Shown piece after piece: positions 62,204 to 64,000 of a stretch of DNA of 64,000 nt (the stretch's first letter is position 1; each line of letters begins with the position of its first letter). This DNA is from Roseicyclus sp965662675 (GTDB lineage: Bacteria; Pseudomonadota; Alphaproteobacteria; Rhodobacterales; Rhodobacteraceae): contig NZ_CBFIIK010000001.1 of the NCBI RefSeq assembly GCF_965662675.1, positions 1 through 64,000 on the forward strand, written 5' to 3'. Under the pieces are notes generated by a model. The model did not search any database. It was not told the origin of the DNA and worked only from the letters and a program-made list of their open reading frames with translations. The translations under genes were made by a program, and so were the position numbers.

Positions 62204-62554
62204 ATGTCGAGCTTCCTACCACAATCGGTTCGTGACGAGTTAGCAGCAGCGCAAAAATCAGCCCGCCGCCGCCGCGCCACGCGGGTGGTGCATATCGGTG
62301 ACGAAGCCTATCCGATTCTCGAGATGACCGAGGATGGGTTTTCGGTCGATGCCGCCGATGCGCCACGATTGCGGGGGTTGATCGATATCTATGACGGGGC
62401 GCGTCATCTGTATCAGGCGCTGATCGTCGCTTCGGAACAGCAGGGCGATCTGATGCGCTACGAGTTCAAGCGGAACACGGCCGCGACCACCACCGCTCCG
62501 GTCGATTTCGAGACGCTCGACAATCGGCCCGTGGCGCTTTTGACGCAGCGCTGA
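62204..62554 (+). CDS. Conserved-looking hypothetical protein (116 aa)
   Basis: A 116-residue soluble protein with a basic start (DELAAAQKSARRRRATRVVH) and a compact beta-rich body (YPILEMTEDGFSVDAADAP, LIDIYDGARHLYQALI). The R-rich segment followed by a TEDGFSV strand is loosely like a PilZ domain, but the diagnostic RxxxR/DxSxxG pair is not intact, so I leave it unassigned. GAAGGA precedes ATG 62204. It is followed by the epimerase gene 58 bp on. Confidence 0.7.
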   Translation: MSSFLPQSVRDELAAAQKSARRRRATRVVHIGDEAYPILEMTEDGFSVDAADAPRLRGLIDIYDGARHLYQALIVASEQQGDLMRYEFKRNTAATTTAPVDFETLDNRPVALLTQR

Positions 62555-62612
62555 TAGGCTTTTGCCATGTGGTCTGGGGTGATGTGCCCAAGGCCGGATC
62601 GGTAGGGCCGCG

Positions 62613-63575
62613 ATGATCACCATCATCCCAGAAACCTTTCCTTTGGCCGAGGTTTTCACCATCGCGCGCGGATCGCGCAGCGCGGCGGCGGTGCTTTCGG
62701 TTCGGATCACGCGGCATGGCCATGCCGGGCGCGGCGAATGCGTGCCTTATGCGCGCTATGGTGAAACCCAAGACAGCGTTGCCGCGCAGATCGCATCCCT
62801 GCCCGACGCGGTGACGCGCGGCCAGCTTCAGTCCTTGCTGCCGCCCGGTGCGGCGCGCAACGCGGTCGATTGCGCCTTGTGGGATCTGGCGGCCAAGCAG
62901 GCGGGCCGCCGCGTCTGGGAATTGGTGGGGTTGTCGGAACCCGGCCCCTTGATCACCGCCTTTACGCTTTCGCTCGATACGCCCGCCAAGATGCGCGCGG
63001 CGGCCGCGAAACAGGCCCATCGCCCGCTGCTCAAGATCAAGCTGGGCACCCCCGATGACATGCCACGGCTCGAGGCGGTGCGCGCCGGTGCCCCCAAAGC
63101 TCGGATCATCGTGGATGCGAATGAGGGGTGGACGGCCGCGGTCTATGCCGATCTGGCCCCCCATCTTTTGCGCCTTGGGGTCGAGATGGTGGAGCAACCC
63201 CTGCCTGCGGGGGATGACGGCATGCTGTCCGAGATCGCGCGCCCCCTGCCCGTGTGCGCCGATGAAAGCTGCCATGACTGCGAAAGTCTGCCCATGCTCA
63301 AGGGCAAGTACGATATGGTCAACATCAAGCTCGACAAGACCGGCGGCTTGACCGAGGCTTTGGCGCTGCGCGAAGCGGCGCGCGCCATGGGGTTCGGTGT
63401 GATGGTCGGCTGCATGGTCGGATCGTCGCTGGCCATGGCCCCTGCGGTGCTTGTCGCGCAAGGCGCATCTATCGTGGATCTTGACGGGCCGCTTCTGCTG
63501 GCAGAAGACCGGATGACACCTTTGGAATACGACGCCGCCGGGGTGCATCCACCGCGGCCAGAACTTTGGGGATGA
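62613..63575 (+). CDS. Dipeptide epimerase (L-Ala-D/L-Glu epimerase)
   Basis: A 320-residue enolase-superfamily enzyme. After the capping domain (FTIARGSRSAAAVLSVRI, ARYGETQDSVAAQI) the barrel shows the Lys in LKIKLGTP near 140, NEGW near 169, EQPLP near 193, CADES near 215 and Lys in NIKLDKTGG near 237. The pattern is that of YcjG/YkfB-like epimerases used in recycling wall-derived L-Ala-D-Glu. The next gene is a D-amino-acid transaminase, 7 bp on, so the pair fits D-amino-acid recycling. The dipeptide substrate is inferred. Confidence 0.85.
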   Translation: MITIIPETFPLAEVFTIARGSRSAAAVLSVRITRHGHAGRGECVPYARYGETQDSVAAQIASLPDAVTRGQLQSLLPPGAARNAVDCALWDLAAKQAGRRVWELVGLSEPGPLITAFTLSLDTPAKMRAAAAKQAHRPLLKIKLGTPDDMPRLEAVRAGAPKARIIVDANEGWTAAVYADLAPHLLRLGVEMVEQPLPAGDDGMLSEIARPLPVCADESCHDCESLPMLKGKYDMVNIKLDKTGGLTEALALREAARAMGFGVMVGCMVGSSLAMAPAVLVAQGASIVDLDGPLLLAEDRMTPLEYDAAGVHPPRPELWG

Positions 63576-63582
63576 TACCGCG

Positions 63583-64000
63583 ATGACGCGCACCGTTTAT
63601 GTGAATGGCGAATACTTGGCCGAAGATCAGGCCAAGGTGTCGATCTTCGACCGTGGCTTCCTTTTTGCCGATGGCGTCTACGAGGTGACCAGCGTGCTGG
63701 GCGGCAAGCTGATCGATTTCGCGGGCCACGCCAAGCGGCTGCAACGCTCGCTTGACGAGTTGGCGATGGCCAACCCGGTGACCGAGGAAGACTTGCTCGA
63801 GATTCACCGCGAATTGGTGCGGTTGAACGGGATCGATGATGGCTTGATCTACCTGCAGATCACCCGCGGCGCCGCAGATCGCGATTTTGCCTATCCCAAG
63901 GATGCCACGCCCACCATCGTGCTGTTCACCCAAACAAAGCCGGGTCTGGCCGACAGCCCCTTGGCCAAGACGGGGATGAAGGTGATTTCCATCGAGGATC
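63583..64000 (+). CDS. D-amino-acid transaminase (3' end outside window)
   Basis: The first 139 codons of a PLP-dependent branched-chain/D-amino-acid aminotransferase. The start TVYVNGEYLAEDQAKVSIF with DRGFLFADGVYEV, then RLQRSLDELAM and LIYLQITRGAADRDFAYP, is typical of D-alanine transaminase. It would interconvert D-alanine and D-glutamate. The catalytic Lys is beyond the window edge. It is probably co-transcribed with the epimerase gene. Confidence 0.88.
   Translation, partial: MTRTVYVNGEYLAEDQAKVSIFDRGFLFADGVYEVTSVLGGKLIDFAGHAKRLQRSLDELAMANPVTEEDLLEIHRELVRLNGIDDGLIYLQITRGAADRDFAYPKDATPTIVLFTQTKPGLADSPLAKTGMKVISIED

Overview
The window looks like a GC-rich chromosomal segment from an alphaproteobacterium, most likely family Rhodobacteraceae (Roseobacter/Rhodobacter lineage). 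The clues are the serC-serA operon, the secA/parvulin/argJ/mutT order, ferrochelatase beside small lineage-specific ORFs, the gpmI-envC-ctpA-rppH operon, and GTTC-type LexA and TTAA-N7-TTAA CtrA-like motifs. No phylogenetic search was possible, so this is an inference. I found no tRNA, rRNA, CRISPR array, intact insertion sequence or prophage. Genes are tightly packed, with several convergent overlaps of 4-65 bp and ATGA/TTGA stop-start overlaps.

Region by region. 1-3.1 kb: a truncated BtuB-like TonB receptor behind a clear cobalamin riboswitch, then an alpha/beta hydrolase and a MarR regulator. 3.2-9.4 kb: the serC-serA serine pathway with a structured leader and a perfect inverted repeat between the genes, a thiolase and a soluble hybrid histidine kinase. 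9.4-14.6 kb: an ReAV-type asparaginase, an IalB-family protein, rlmN, then a small envelope cluster (tiny exported protein, two YkuD transpeptidases, a CAP-domain lipoprotein). 14.7-18.1 kb: an SDR-like reductase, queG, a GST and mtgA on the minus strand. 18.2-26.9 kb: methyltransferase, LysR regulator, OmpA-GNAT-CinA-like operon, map, radC (behind a CtrA-like site), and two secreted proteins downstream of secA. 27-38 kb: secA, a parvulin PPIase, argJ, mutT, hemH, comF, grxC, a MarR regulator, ubiG and a prolyl iminopeptidase. 38.1-41.1 kb: a dnaE2 polymerase gene that appears to lack its C-terminal OB domain, has no imuA/imuB beside it, and has a LexA-like box upstream.

41.4-56.3 kb: the cell-envelope operon gpmI-envC-ctpA-rppH lies on the minus strand, and rlmH-rsfS lies 9.5 kb away on the same strand. 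In related genomes I recall these as neighbours. Between them sits an accessory block: a 1241-residue protein with two glycosyltransferase domains, an RTX (calcium-binding) protein, and a KpsT/KpsE/KpsM-type polysaccharide exporter. I regard this block as the most interesting part of the window. 56.6-64 kb: smc, a lytic transglycosylase with a peptidoglycan-binding domain, a CGNR regulator, a conserved hypothetical gene, a dipeptide epimerase and the start of a D-amino-acid transaminase.

Taken together this is a housekeeping region with a strong cell-wall theme (two YkuD transpeptidases, MtgA, EnvC, CtpA, lytic transglycosylase, dipeptide epimerase plus D-amino-acid transaminase), interrupted by one surface-polysaccharide/RTX block.
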